Shown in pieces: positions 1 to 7,223 of a stretch of 64,000 nt of DNA. The stretch is from NCBI RefSeq assembly GCF_000423345.1, contig NZ_AUHU01000004.1, forward strand, positions 248,001 to 312,000, written 5' to 3'. The position numbers and the translations under genes are program-made. The DNA is from Marinimicrobium agarilyticum DSM 16975. Lineage in GTDB: Bacteria > Pseudomonadota > Gammaproteobacteria > Pseudomonadales > Cellvibrionaceae. The notes under the pieces were generated by a model that saw only the letters and a program-made list of their open reading frames with translations, ran no database searches and was not told the origin of the DNA. Within the stretch, counting starts at the first letter, position 1; every line of letters begins with the position of its first letter.

Positions 1-783
1 GGTTTCCATCTCTGCCTGGGTGGCGGTCTCGGCCACGCCCAGGAAGCTCAGAGCCTCGGCGCGCAGTTTGTCCATCAGCAGGCGGGCGGTGGCGTAGGTG
101 TAGTTGGGCTCTTTTTCCACCAGAGTGCGGGCGGTGATCACCAGAGAGGTGTTTACATCGCTCAGCCGCACGCCGTCATACAGGTTGCGCATGGCTTCGT
201 CGAGAATGGCCTTTTCGCTCACGTCCTTCAGGCCGGCGCAGGCTTCGTTCACGATGGTGCGCAGGCGCTGGGTGTCCAGGGCGGCTTTGGTGCCGTCATC
301 CAGCGTGACTTCGATGCTGGGGTATTCCGGGTCTTCCACCGGGCCGGCGGCGGCGCCGGGCTGCTTCTCGGCGCGCAGGCGGGCATGCTCTTCGCGGTAG
401 AGGACGTAGTCCCGCGCGATTTTGTGTTCGCCGGAGCGCATCAGCACCAGTTCGACCTGGTCCTGAATCTCTTCAATGTGGATGGTGCCGCCGGAGGGCA
501 TGCGCCGCTTGAAGGTGGCGGTGATCTGGCTGGTGAGGTTCTCGACCGTTTCGCGCACGCGGCGCGAGGCCGCCGCAGTGCCGCCTTCCACGGCCAGGAA
601 GCCTTTGGTCATGGCGACAGCGATTTTGCTCGGATCGTAGGTGACCACGGTGCCGTTGCGCTTGATCACACGCAATTGGCCCGGGGCGGTGGCCGAGAGG
701 CTGGCCGCGCTGCGTTCCTGTGAAGGGGCCTGACCCTCAGGCTTGGCCTGGGAGCTGGGGTTACGATCGGTTTCTGTGTACAT
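1..783 (-). CDS. nrdA: Ribonucleoside-diphosphate reductase alpha subunit, N-terminal part (runs off left edge)
   Basis: The reading frame from an ATG at 783 is open to base 1 and gives the first 261 residues of a class I ribonucleotide reductase large subunit, which reduces NDPs to dNDPs in the cytoplasm together with NrdB. A low-complexity N-terminus of about 35 residues is followed by an ATP-cone (VIKRNGTVVTYDPSKI, residues about 39-54), the allosteric dATP/ATP domain. Further on comes the start of the all-alpha RNR N-terminal domain (ATARLLMDKLRAEAL). The start is supported by a GGAG Shine-Dalgarno sequence about 7 nt upstream. The active-site cysteines lie outside the window. Upstream are probable NrdR boxes and a DnaA box, which fits this identity. 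Confidence is high from the ATP-cone and the overall sequence pattern. Confidence 0.93.
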   Translation of the reverse strand, partial: MYTETDRNPSSQAKPEGQAPSQERSAASLSATAPGQLRVIKRNGTVVTYDPSKIAVAMTKGFLAVEGGTAAASRRVRETVENLTSQITATFKRRMPSGGTIHIEEIQDQVELVLMRSGEHKIARDYVLYREEHARLRAEKQPGAAAGPVEDPEYPSIEVTLDDGTKAALDTQRLRTIVNEACAGLKDVSEKAILDEAMRNLYDGVRLSDVNTSLVITARTLVEKEPNYTYATARLLMDKLRAEALSFLGVAETATQAEMET

Positions 784-891
784 GGACGTCTCCGAGAGCG
801 AACTGAATTCCGTTACTGTGAGCGGCCACCAAGAGGGGGGTGGCAAGGTCGTCGGCGGACAGTAAAAGCCTTGGGGCAAGGCCGTCCCAAA

Positions 892-938
892 ACCCTATAT
901 ATAGGGGTGCCGTTTGATTGCGATACAAGATAATGCGC
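892..938 (-). promoter_or_regulatory. Pair of NrdR-box-like operators upstream of nrdA
   Basis: Box 1 (892-907) is ACCCTATATATAGGGG and contains a perfect 14-bp palindrome. It matches the NrdR consensus ACACWATATATWGTGT at about 13 of 16 positions. Box 2 (923-938) is ATACAAGATAATGCGC, about 11 of 16. The two start exactly 31 bp apart, about three helical turns, which is the usual arrangement of NrdR tandem boxes. NrdR is the ATP/dATP-sensing repressor of ribonucleotide reductase genes. Repression of nrdA here is inferred. Confidence 0.75.
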
Positions 939-977
939 TTTTGATGGGAATGCAAGCGGACAAAAACGGGGAATGCC

Positions 978-986
978 TGTGGATAA
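978..986 (-). promoter_or_regulatory. DnaA box upstream of nrdA
   Basis: TTATCCACA on the minus strand is a perfect match to the strong DnaA box. It lies about 195 bp upstream of the nrdA start. In E. coli, DnaA boxes in the nrdAB promoter couple dNTP supply to replication initiation, so the position makes sense. A single 9-mer can occur by chance, but together with the NrdR boxes it is credible. Confidence 0.6.
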
Positions 987-1208
987 AATGTGCGTAAATC
1001 GGTAGGTCAGTGACCACTATCCTGTGGGCCGCGTATTGAGCGAGCCTGAGGCTTGGCGCCGGGTTGTGAACCAGTCGAGCGACTGAATAGATTTTTTTAT
1101 TCTACCGAACTTTTCTGTTATCGCCAAAGATCACATACCATATTAAGAGGGGCCAGTTATCGTACAATGGTCCCCTCTTGTTGGTTGGGTCCGGTTTGGG
1201 CCCGTTAC

Positions 1209-1246
1209 GTCCCAACTGGGTCCCCGCCAGGTCCCAACTGGGTCCC
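1209..1246. repeat. Tandem 16-bp direct repeat just upstream of the AEC gene
   Basis: GTCCCAACTGGGTCCC occurs at 1209-1224 and 1231-1246, a 22-bp period. Each copy carries an inner inverted repeat (CCCA-AC-TGGG). Related GGGTCC words lie at about 1187-1205. Two-turn periodicity next to a start codon (20 bp before ATG 1267) suggests an operator or a small RNA structure in the leader; which of these is unknown. Confidence 0.6.
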
Positions 1247-1266
1247 TGTTAGGTCAAAGGAGCGAC

Positions 1267-2169
1267 ATGTTCGCTGAACTCATTGCCATTATGGCGCCGC
1301 TGTTTATCGGCACGGCGATCGGCTACGTCTGGGTACGCTCGGGGACGGACTACCCCTCTGAGTTCGTTTCCCGCGCGGTGATGAACATTGCCACCCCCTG
1401 CCTGATCGTCTCGGTGATGGCGCGGGTCGAAGTGGAGCCGCGCATCATGGGCGGTGTCGCCCTGGCGGCCGGGTTCGTCATCGTGAGCATGCTGGTGCTC
1501 GGCTACGGGCTAATCCGCTGGCTGAAGCTCGACCCCATCCGTTATCTGCCTTCGCTGTTGTTCCCCAATAACGGCAATCTGGGCCTGCCCCTGTGTCTGT
1601 TCGCTTTCGGGGAAACCGGCCTGGCCCTGGCGATGGCCTCCTTTATGGTGATGATGCTGAGCACCTTTACTCTGGGCATTATGCTGGTCTCCCGGGCGGA
1701 AGGGCTTGGCGCCCGGTTGGGAGCCCTGGTACGCCAGCCGGTGCTCTACGCCATGGTGGTGGCGGTGGCGCTGCTGGTCACCGATACCGACCTGCCGCGT
1801 TGGCTGGGCAACACCGTGGACCTGATGGGCGGCTTTGCCATTCCCCTGATGCTGATGACCCTGGGGGTTTCCCTGGCCCGGCTCAAACTGGTGGCCTGGA
1901 GGCGCAGCCTGTTGTTCAGCTCCATTCGGGTGCTGGGCGGTTTGGGCCTGGGGTACCTGGCGGCGTTGCTCTTGGGGCTGGAAGGCGAGGCGCTGGGCGT
2001 GGCGGTGCTGCAGGGGGCCATGCCGGTGGCCATTTTCAATTACCTGCTGGCGCTGCGCTACGACCGGGCGCCCCAGGAGGTGGCGGCCATGGTGCTGATG
2101 TCCACGTTGCTGGCCTTTTTGGTGCTGCCGATTGTGTTGGTGCTGGTACTGCCACTGGCCAGCCCATAA
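1267..2169 (+). CDS. AEC (auxin efflux carrier) family transporter
   Basis: This 300-residue hydrophobic protein has about ten membrane segments in two inverted halves, the AEC family architecture (PF03547). Family features include the conserved NIATPCLIVSVM segment in the first half and LFPNNGNLGLPL in the middle. Members are inner-membrane secondary transporters for malonate, malate, auxin-like or other organic anions; the substrate cannot be read from sequence. The ATG at 1267 follows AAAGGAG with 4-5 nt spacing. The gene stands alone between nrdA and purU and is preceded by an unusual tandem repeat. Confidence 0.85.
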   Translation: MFAELIAIMAPLFIGTAIGYVWVRSGTDYPSEFVSRAVMNIATPCLIVSVMARVEVEPRIMGGVALAAGFVIVSMLVLGYGLIRWLKLDPIRYLPSLLFPNNGNLGLPLCLFAFGETGLALAMASFMVMMLSTFTLGIMLVSRAEGLGARLGALVRQPVLYAMVVAVALLVTDTDLPRWLGNTVDLMGGFAIPLMLMTLGVSLARLKLVAWRRSLLFSSIRVLGGLGLGYLAALLLGLEGEALGVAVLQGAMPVAIFNYLLALRYDRAPQEVAAMVLMSTLLAFLVLPIVLVLVLPLASP

Positions 2170-2252
2170 AACACTTGAGCCGTTTGTCCCGAATCCAGTA
2201 GGCTTGCAGCCTTTTCTATTCATAGTAATCACTTACAAGCAGGAATGGACCC

Positions 2253-3113
2253 ATGGCCGGTGTGCGGGAGATAGTACTCACTTTCAGTTGTCAGGATGCC
2301 CAGGGCATTGTCGCGGCGGTGGCCAGCCTCTTCGCCCAGCGCGGCTTCAACATCCGCGAATCCTCCCAGTTTGAAGACGTAACCCAACGCCGCTTTTTTA
2401 TGCGCACGGTGTTCGAGTGCCCGCAAGGTTACGAGCTGGCGGCCATCAATGAGCTGTTCAAACCCGTGGCGGATCAGTACGCCATGGACTGGGACATTTT
2501 TGATGTGGACTGCAAGCCCCGGGTGCTGATTGCGGTATCCCAGTGGGGGCATTGCCTGAACAGCCTGCTGAACAACTGGAAGAACGGCTCCCTGCCCATC
2601 GATATCGTCGGCGTGGTCTCCAACCACGAAGTGATGCGGGACCTGACCGAGTGGTACCAATTGCCGTTTCACTACCTGCCGGTCACGCCGGACACCAAGG
2701 CCGAGCAGGAGGCGCAAATCTGGAAGATGATTGAGGAAGAGGACGCGGACTGCCTGGTGCTGGCCCGCTACATGCAGATCCTCTCCGATGACCTGTGCCG
2801 CAAGCTCAACGGCCGCGCCATTAACATTCACCATTCCTTCCTGCCCGGCTTCAAGGGCGCCAAGCCGTACCATCAGGCCTACGACCGGGGTGTGAAGCTG
2901 ATCGGCGCCACCGCTCATTATGTGACGGCGGACCTGGACGAGGGGCCGATTATCGAGCAATCGGTGGAGCGCGTTTCCCACGTGAACCTGCCGGATGCCC
3001 TGGCCGAGATTGGCCGGGATATCGAAGCCGTGGTGCTCAACCGCGCCGTGCGCTGGCACGCCGAGCACCGGGTGTTGCTCAATGGCAGCAAGACGGTGGT
3101 GTTTGCCCGCTAG
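2253..3113 (+). CDS. purU: Formyltetrahydrofolate deformylase
   Basis: This 286-residue cytoplasmic enzyme hydrolyses 10-formyl-THF to THF and formate, balancing one-carbon pools and supplying formate to PurT. An N-terminal ACT domain (residues about 5-85) precedes a formyltransferase domain. The hallmark active-site segment INIHHSFLPGFKGAKPYHQA and the downstream TAHYVTADLDEGPII are present, giving the catalytic Asn, His and Asp. Length matches E. coli PurU (280). The ATG at 2253 is preceded by CAGGAATG-type purines. It lies 83 bp after the AEC gene with no evident terminator, so co-transcription is possible. Confidence 0.95.
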   Translation: MAGVREIVLTFSCQDAQGIVAAVASLFAQRGFNIRESSQFEDVTQRRFFMRTVFECPQGYELAAINELFKPVADQYAMDWDIFDVDCKPRVLIAVSQWGHCLNSLLNNWKNGSLPIDIVGVVSNHEVMRDLTEWYQLPFHYLPVTPDTKAEQEAQIWKMIEEEDADCLVLARYMQILSDDLCRKLNGRAINIHHSFLPGFKGAKPYHQAYDRGVKLIGATAHYVTADLDEGPIIEQSVERVSHVNLPDALAEIGRDIEAVVLNRAVRWHAEHRVLLNGSKTVVFAR

Positions 3114-3157
3114 TGAGCAAGATCAAACAATAAACCCAAACAGTAAAGGACAATACA

Positions 3158-3670
3158 ATGTCGAAATACTTCATTTTCCTCTCAACCGCTCTCTGGATGC
3201 TGATGGCGGTGCCCGCCACGGCTCAAGTGGAGTTGGATGGGTCTGTGGGCGGGTCTTTTCCGTCCGCCTCCGGGTACGAATCGGATCGGTTTGCCAACGC
3301 GTCGCTTGGCTATGTCATCGGGGACTGGGTGGCTCGGGCCGGGTACCTCGACGTGGGCGAGTTTGAGTTGGAATCCGCACCTACGGCGGCCAGTGTGGAA
3401 ATGAGCGGTTACTACCTGCAAGCGGTGCGCCGCTTCCCGACCCGGGTTGTGGACTGGGAGCTGGGGTTGGGCGCCACCAAGCTCAAGTCTCTGGCGCGGC
3501 TTGGTGGGCGTACCCTTGGGCGGCAAACCGAATGGGAGCCTTTCCTGGAGCTGGCGGTGACCAAGAAAGTGGTCGATGGTCTGTTTGTGAAAGGAGGCTA
3601 CCTGTATCTCAATGATCAGATGGGTAGCGATGTGTCCGCACTGTCCGTTGGCTTGCGGTTTTCGTTTTAG
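3158..3670 (+). CDS. Small outer-membrane beta-barrel protein
   Basis: This 170-residue protein has a clear Sec signal peptide (hydrophobic core after MSKYF, cleavage probably after ATAQ at residue 23). It then shows alternating beta-strand segments and ends in a C-terminal Phe (VGLRFSF), the sorting signature for BAM-assembled barrels. Size and pattern suggest an eight-stranded OmpA/OmpW-like or OMP_b-brl fold. The start is supported by an AAAGGA motif. A lipoprotein gene follows after 20 bp, probably in one transcript. No specific function can be assigned. Confidence 0.75.
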   Translation: MSKYFIFLSTALWMLMAVPATAQVELDGSVGGSFPSASGYESDRFANASLGYVIGDWVARAGYLDVGEFELESAPTAASVEMSGYYLQAVRRFPTRVVDWELGLGATKLKSLARLGGRTLGRQTEWEPFLELAVTKKVVDGLFVKGGYLYLNDQMGSDVSALSVGLRFSF

Positions 3671-3690
3671 GATAAATAGGGAGAAAAATA

Positions 3691-4560
3691 ATGTTGGGAC
3701 TTATTCGCAGTGCCGGAAAAGCCGCTCTATGTTTGGTGTTAGCGGGATTGCTCTATGCCTGTGGTGGTGGCAGTGATTCGGTGGTTTCCTCACAGTCCCT
3801 CCCGACCGGGGAAATAGAAGCCACGATTGAGGTGCACGCGGACCCCGAGCAAGGCTCAGCACACGCCAGCGTGCAGCTGCTCAGGCCGCCCGCTAGCCGC
3901 GACGATGATTATTATGACGGTGACGATTACGTCGAACTGGGGGACGGGGATGATCTCTGGTTCACCACAGGCGTCAATCTTCGGGAAGAAGTCTTGGGGA
4001 GCGATTGGTTCGAAGCGCTCTCGGAGCTCACGCACTCGCAGCGGTTGTTGGAAGGGGATTACCGCTATCGTCGATCCTATATATTCAGTGGTTTGGTGCC
4101 CGAGCGGGTGTATTACAACGGTCACCTGGACAACGTCCCGGACGGGGCTCGGTACACCGTCTCGCTTCTGCGTGATGGGGCCGCCGAAGCGTTGGAGTCG
4201 ACTGTGGTCATGCCACGGGCCTTTCAGCTGCTCTCGCCGTTGGCGAATCAGACGCTGAGCCGCTCTTCTGACCCGGTGCAACTGGAGTGGTTGCCGGTTG
4301 AGGAGGGGGTGACGATTGAAGTGGATGTGACCACCACTTGCACCAACAACAGCGACTATCAATACCGCACCTCAGTCGATGACGACAGCGGCAGCCTTCA
4401 GATTGAAGCCGGGGCGATTGACGATGAACGTTTGTTGGGCACCTGTGACACCACCTTGACGCTGGTAAAGTTACGGGCTGGCCAGCTCGATTCGGCCTAT
4501 GCCGGCGGCAGCATCTCCGCTCGGCAGGTGCAAGCGGTCACTTTCACCACGGTCGACTGA
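3691..4560 (+). CDS. Predicted lipoprotein of unknown function
   Basis: The 289-residue product begins with a lipoprotein signal whose lipobox is LYAC, with Cys at residue 24, followed by GGGSDS, a typical tether in this bacterial group. The mature part contains a very acidic stretch (DDDYYDGDDYVELGDGDD, residues about 70-90), possibly cation binding. Its C-terminal half contains two cysteine pairs that could form disulfides in the periplasm. I recognise no family. It follows the small barrel gene by 20 bp, and the GGGAGAAAA sequence before the ATG is a good ribosome site. A strong hairpin follows the stop codon. Confidence 0.7.
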   Translation: MLGLIRSAGKAALCLVLAGLLYACGGGSDSVVSSQSLPTGEIEATIEVHADPEQGSAHASVQLLRPPASRDDDYYDGDDYVELGDGDDLWFTTGVNLREEVLGSDWFEALSELTHSQRLLEGDYRYRRSYIFSGLVPERVYYNGHLDNVPDGARYTVSLLRDGAAEALESTVVMPRAFQLLSPLANQTLSRSSDPVQLEWLPVEEGVTIEVDVTTTCTNNSDYQYRTSVDDDSGSLQIEAGAIDDERLLGTCDTTLTLVKLRAGQLDSAYAGGSISARQVQAVTFTTVD

Positions 4561-4569
4561 TGCGTGAGT

Positions 4570-4610
4570 CGCCGGGCAAAAGGGCCTGAATCAGGCGCTT
4601 TTGCCCGGCG
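4570..4610 (+). terminator. Strong hairpin after the lipoprotein gene
   Basis: The arms CGCCGGGCAAAAG (4570-4582) and CTTTTGCCCGGCG (4598-4610) are perfectly complementary over 13 bp. No T-tract follows except the Ts inside the right arm, so it may act as a terminator or a 3' mRNA stabiliser. Confidence 0.6.
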
Positions 4611-4691
4611 AACAGCAATGGGGTTATGATTCCTGCGGTCCGCTTATAAACAAAGCTATGAGGTTTATAAGAAAGTACCATAGCCCTTTCC

Positions 4692-4720
4692 TTGCAAAAC
4701 CAGACGACCGGTCATATATT
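4692..4720 (+). promoter_or_regulatory. Autoregulated promoter of the tetR gene with operator in the spacer
   Basis: TTGCAA (4692-4697) and TATATT (4715-4720) are 17 bp apart, a good sigma70 promoter. Operator-like copy 1, AGACGACCGGTCAT (4702-4715), with the palindrome GACCGGTC at 4706-4713, sits between them. A repressor bound there would block polymerase. The predicted transcription start near 4727 argues for translation from ATG 4752 rather than an earlier start. Confidence 0.6.
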
Positions 4721-4751
4721 GGTGGTCATGAACGAGTGTGAGCCGACAGCG

Positions 4752-5345
4752 ATGAACAAGCGCGAACAGAAAAAAGACCTTCTCCTGGATACTGGCCTGG
4801 CGGTAATGGCCACTCACGGCTACAACGGCACCAGTATCAAGGACATTGTCGACGCCGCCGAGGTGCCGAAAGGGTCTTTTTATACCTACTTCAAAAGTAA
4901 GGAAGACTTTGCGCTGGCGGCGCTGGAGCGCGCCACCGAGGAACGCGAGCAGGAGAGCCGCGCGCTGTTGCAGAACCGGGACATTCCGCCGCTGGAGCGC
5001 CTGAGCCGGTACTTTCGGGACTACACCGGCGCCTGCGACAGCGGCGTGACCGGAGGCTGCTTTATCGGCAACATGTGCCAGGAGATGTCGGATTCCAGCG
5101 AGCAGATTCGCCTGAAAGTCCGCCAGCTGCTGCGCAACAACACCCAGGCCATTGAGGATGTGCTGGAGGAGGCCCGCCTTAACGGCAGCCTGACCAGCCC
5201 GCTGTCTTCCGCGGTGTTGGCGGAGTTCCTGTTCAACGCCTGGGAGGGCACGGTGATGCGCATGAAAGCCTCCAAGTGTCGCGAGCCCCTGGATGCGTTC
5301 CTGGCCCTGTTACCCACGGTGGTGGGGCAGGCGGACGCCGCCTGA
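4752..5345 (+). CDS. TetR family transcriptional repressor
   Basis: This 197-residue regulator has an N-terminal TetR helix-turn-helix (residues about 3-50). The typical recognition pattern is visible in GYNGTSIKDIVDAAEVPKGSFYTYFKSKEDF. A helical ligand-binding domain of the LmrA/AcuR/NemR type follows (GGCFIGNMCQEMSD). Cysteines in the ligand domain (the GACDSG and GGCF segments) could make it electrophile-sensitive as in NemR; that is inference. An in-frame ATG at 4728 also exists, but the promoter position favours 4752. The same palindrome lies in its own promoter and twice before the next gene, so it probably represses both. Confidence 0.85.
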   Translation: MNKREQKKDLLLDTGLAVMATHGYNGTSIKDIVDAAEVPKGSFYTYFKSKEDFALAALERATEEREQESRALLQNRDIPPLERLSRYFRDYTGACDSGVTGGCFIGNMCQEMSDSSEQIRLKVRQLLRNNTQAIEDVLEEARLNGSLTSPLSSAVLAEFLFNAWEGTVMRMKASKCREPLDAFLALLPTVVGQADAA

Positions 5346-5423
5346 TCCCAGGGCCGGTCTGTTGAAGACCTCACTGACTCCATAACCACAATAATTCTCG
5401 AGCCGACCCTCACGTAATGCGGA

Positions 5424-5446
5424 CCCGCTTGACGGGCCCCAGCGGG
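5424..5446 (+). terminator. Hairpin downstream of tetR
   Basis: CCCGCT (5424-5429) and AGCGGG (5441-5446) can pair around an 11-nt loop about 80 bp after the tetR stop. It is short and has no T-run, so terminator function is only possible. Confidence 0.3.
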
Positions 5447-5479
5447 GATCGGTGTGGGGTGGAGTTGGTGATACTTTAA

Positions 5480-5572
5480 AGACGACCGGTCATCTAATTC
5501 TGGTTAAATTACAGCGTTACATGAAGAAAGGTATGTGGAAATGGACCATTTTATTAAAAGACGACCGGTCAC
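5480..5572. promoter_or_regulatory. Two TetR operator copies at the lpxR-like gene
   Basis: Copy 2, AGACGACCGGTCAT (5480-5493), and copy 3, AGACGACCGGTCAC (5559-5572), match the site in the tetR promoter. They are 79 bp apart. Copy 3 lies inside the coding sequence, about codons 7-11. A promoter-plus-intragenic pair suggests looping or a roadblock by the repressor. Confidence 0.65.
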
Positions 5573-6701
5573 CTATTTAGGCGCTTTGCTCCTGTTGGCG
5601 TCCACTCATGCCGCCTCCGGGGAGCTCAACTCCGAGCCGGTGCGAGCGTCCGCCCAGCCCCCTGTGACTCAGGTGGCCTGGTTGATCGAGGATGAAAAGC
5701 GCCCGGTCGCCCCCATCCGCTCCTTGCCCTATACGGAGCCGCAGCGCTCCAGTTGGGCGCTGGCGGTGGACAATGACATCCTGGCGCTCGGCGGAAAGGA
5801 CCAGGATTACACCTACGGCCTGAATTTCACCTACACCGGCCGCGCCGCCAAAGAGGGGTGGTTCTCTCTGGATGAACCCTTGGCCTGGCTTGATTCCGCG
5901 CTCGGCTTTGACCATCTCTCTCCGGTCGGTGTGAGCAAGCACAGCATTGAAGTGGGTATGTTCGGTTTTACCCCGGATGACATTGATGTGGCTGAGCCTC
6001 TGCCCGGGGACCGCCCCTACGCCAGCCTGGTGTACTGGTCCAACTCCCGTGAGCGGCTCGACATTCGCCACCGGGTCGCCTGGAAGAGCACACTGTCCGT
6101 GGGTTTCCTCGGGTTGGATCTGGTGGGCGATGCGCAGAACGAAATCCACTCCGTGGTTGGGGCCAATACCGCCCGCGGTTGGGCCCACCAGGTAAGCGAT
6201 GGTGGCGAGCCGACGGCGCGCTACACCATTGCCCGCCAACAGCACCTCACCACCTTGTTTAACAATCTGGAAATCAAAAGCACGGTGCAGGGCTCGGTGG
6301 GCTATTTGACCGAAGCGAGTTGGAGCCTGTCGGTGCGTGGAGGCCAGTACCATACGGCGTGGTCTTCCTTTAACCCCGAGTTGGTCAGCTATGGTGAGAA
6401 GTCCTCCTACACCAACAGCAGTCTCTCGGTGGATGAACATTATTTCTGGGGCGGCATTTCGCTCAAGGCCCGGGCCTACAATGCGTTCTTGCAGGGCCAA
6501 TTTCGGGAGAGCGACGTCACCCTGGACCGGAGTGAATTGCGTACCGTTCTGGTAGAAGCGTGGCTTGGCTATACCGTTGCTTTCTCCGAGGGCTACCGCA
6601 TCAGCTATGTGTTGCGTGGTCACAGCTCAGAAATTCGCCGGGGCCCGGGTGATCGAAACCTGCTCTGGGGTGGATTGATTCTCTCCCGTACCTTCCGCTA
6701 A
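5541..6701 (+). CDS. LpxR family (DUF2219) outer-membrane lipid A deacylase
   Basis: This 386-residue protein has an N-terminal signal peptide (cleavage near ASG, residues about 25-27) and a barrel with the DUF2219/LpxR pattern. Visible marks are DND at residues 77-79, DYTYGL soon after, the DRPYASL motif and QNEIHSVVG. They correspond to the Asn-Asp, RPYAG and QNxxH features around the LpxR active site. LpxR removes the 3'-acyloxyacyl chain of lipid A at the outer leaflet and changes innate recognition and permeability. A GTG at 5535 is an alternative start, but AAAGG is better placed for ATG 5541. It is probably controlled by the upstream TetR protein, an unusual pairing. Confidence 0.78.
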   Translation: MDHFIKRRPVTYLGALLLLASTHAASGELNSEPVRASAQPPVTQVAWLIEDEKRPVAPIRSLPYTEPQRSSWALAVDNDILALGGKDQDYTYGLNFTYTGRAAKEGWFSLDEPLAWLDSALGFDHLSPVGVSKHSIEVGMFGFTPDDIDVAEPLPGDRPYASLVYWSNSRERLDIRHRVAWKSTLSVGFLGLDLVGDAQNEIHSVVGANTARGWAHQVSDGGEPTARYTIARQQHLTTLFNNLEIKSTVQGSVGYLTEASWSLSVRGGQYHTAWSSFNPELVSYGEKSSYTNSSLSVDEHYFWGGISLKARAYNAFLQGQFRESDVTLDRSELRTVLVEAWLGYTVAFSEGYRISYVLRGHSSEIRRGPGDRNLLWGGLILSRTFR

Positions 6702-6705
6702 CCCT

Positions 6706-6725
6706 CGCCGGGTGCAAGCCCGGCG
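6706..6725 (+). terminator. Hairpin after the lpxR-like gene
   Basis: CGCCGGG (6706-6712) and CCCGGCG (6719-6725) form a perfect 7-bp stem with a 6-nt loop, 5 bp past the stop codon. No T-tract is present. Confidence 0.5.
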
Positions 6726-6800
6726 GATCTATGTGATCATGAAGCGGTCTTTTACCGTACCAGTTAATTGATCCCCATTGATCCAACAGAGGAGCCAGCA

Positions 6801-7223
6801 ATGTCGAGCTACCGATTGATGTTTACCGGTGATGTGGTCACGGGCTTTCAACGCCATGAGGTGATCGACAGGCTGGCCTCCGTGCTCAAGCAATCTCCCG
6901 ACGAGGTTCGCGACACGTTGTTTGTGGGCGAACCGGTGGAGTTTAAAACCGTCGAGGCCAAATCCGATGCGGACTACTGGCGCCGGACGTTCGCCGATGC
7001 CGGGGCGCTGTTGATCATTCTGCCCGGTGATGAAGACACGCCGGGCGGCTCCCGTTACGCCGGGGCGGACCCGGCCAGCACCAATATTGAAGAGCCTTCC
7101 CCCGCGTCGGTGACCGCCCGGATGGGCGCCGTGCGCCGGCGCAATGCGGCGTTTATGAAGTTGGGAGGAATTGCGATGGTGCTGGCCCTTGTCATCATCG
7201 TGACTGCGTGGTTGCTTCCGTAA
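6801..7223 (+). CDS. Hypothetical protein with small N-terminal domain and one C-terminal membrane helix
   Basis: The product of 140 residues starts at ATG 6801 behind AGAGGAG. Residues 1-75 form a soluble domain (MSSYRLMFTGDVV to ADAGALLIIL) of a kind seen in small bacterial proteins, where it measures about 70 residues and contains a DADYW/WRRTFADAGA element. A Pro/Ser-rich linker and one membrane helix (residues about 117-139, ending in WLLP) follow. I do not recognise a named family. Its 3' end overlaps the convergent efflux outer-membrane gene by 29 bp, so both stop codons lie inside the neighbour. Confidence 0.6.
   Translation: MSSYRLMFTGDVVTGFQRHEVIDRLASVLKQSPDEVRDTLFVGEPVEFKTVEAKSDADYWRRTFADAGALLIILPGDEDTPGGSRYAGADPASTNIEEPSPASVTARMGAVRRRNAAFMKLGGIAMVLALVIIVTAWLLP

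Larger units (their letters stand above)
784..1266. other. Divergent intergenic region between nrdA and the AEC transporter gene
   Basis: This 483-bp stretch has no convincing gene; short frames in it lack family resemblance. It holds the NrdR-like boxes (892-938), the DnaA box (978-986) and, near the transporter gene, two exact 16-bp direct repeats (1209-1224 and 1231-1246). An AT-rich segment at about 1085-1120 is a plausible promoter core for the plus-strand gene, but no hexamer pair stands out. Confidence 0.6.

Noticed and set aside
914-927. FNR-like TTGATTGCGATACA upstream of nrdA
   Set aside because: It overlaps the second NrdR-like box, and no -10 hexamer is found at the class II distance on the nrdA strand.
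5577-6623. Minus-strand open frame of 348 codons opposite the lpxR-like gene
   Set aside because: Antisense shadow without signal, motifs or ribosome site.
6768-6784. TTGATCCCCATTGATCC before the hypothetical gene at 6801, considered as an FNR site
   Set aside because: It is a direct repeat of TTGATC rather than an inverted repeat and lies too close to the start codon for a usual activator position.
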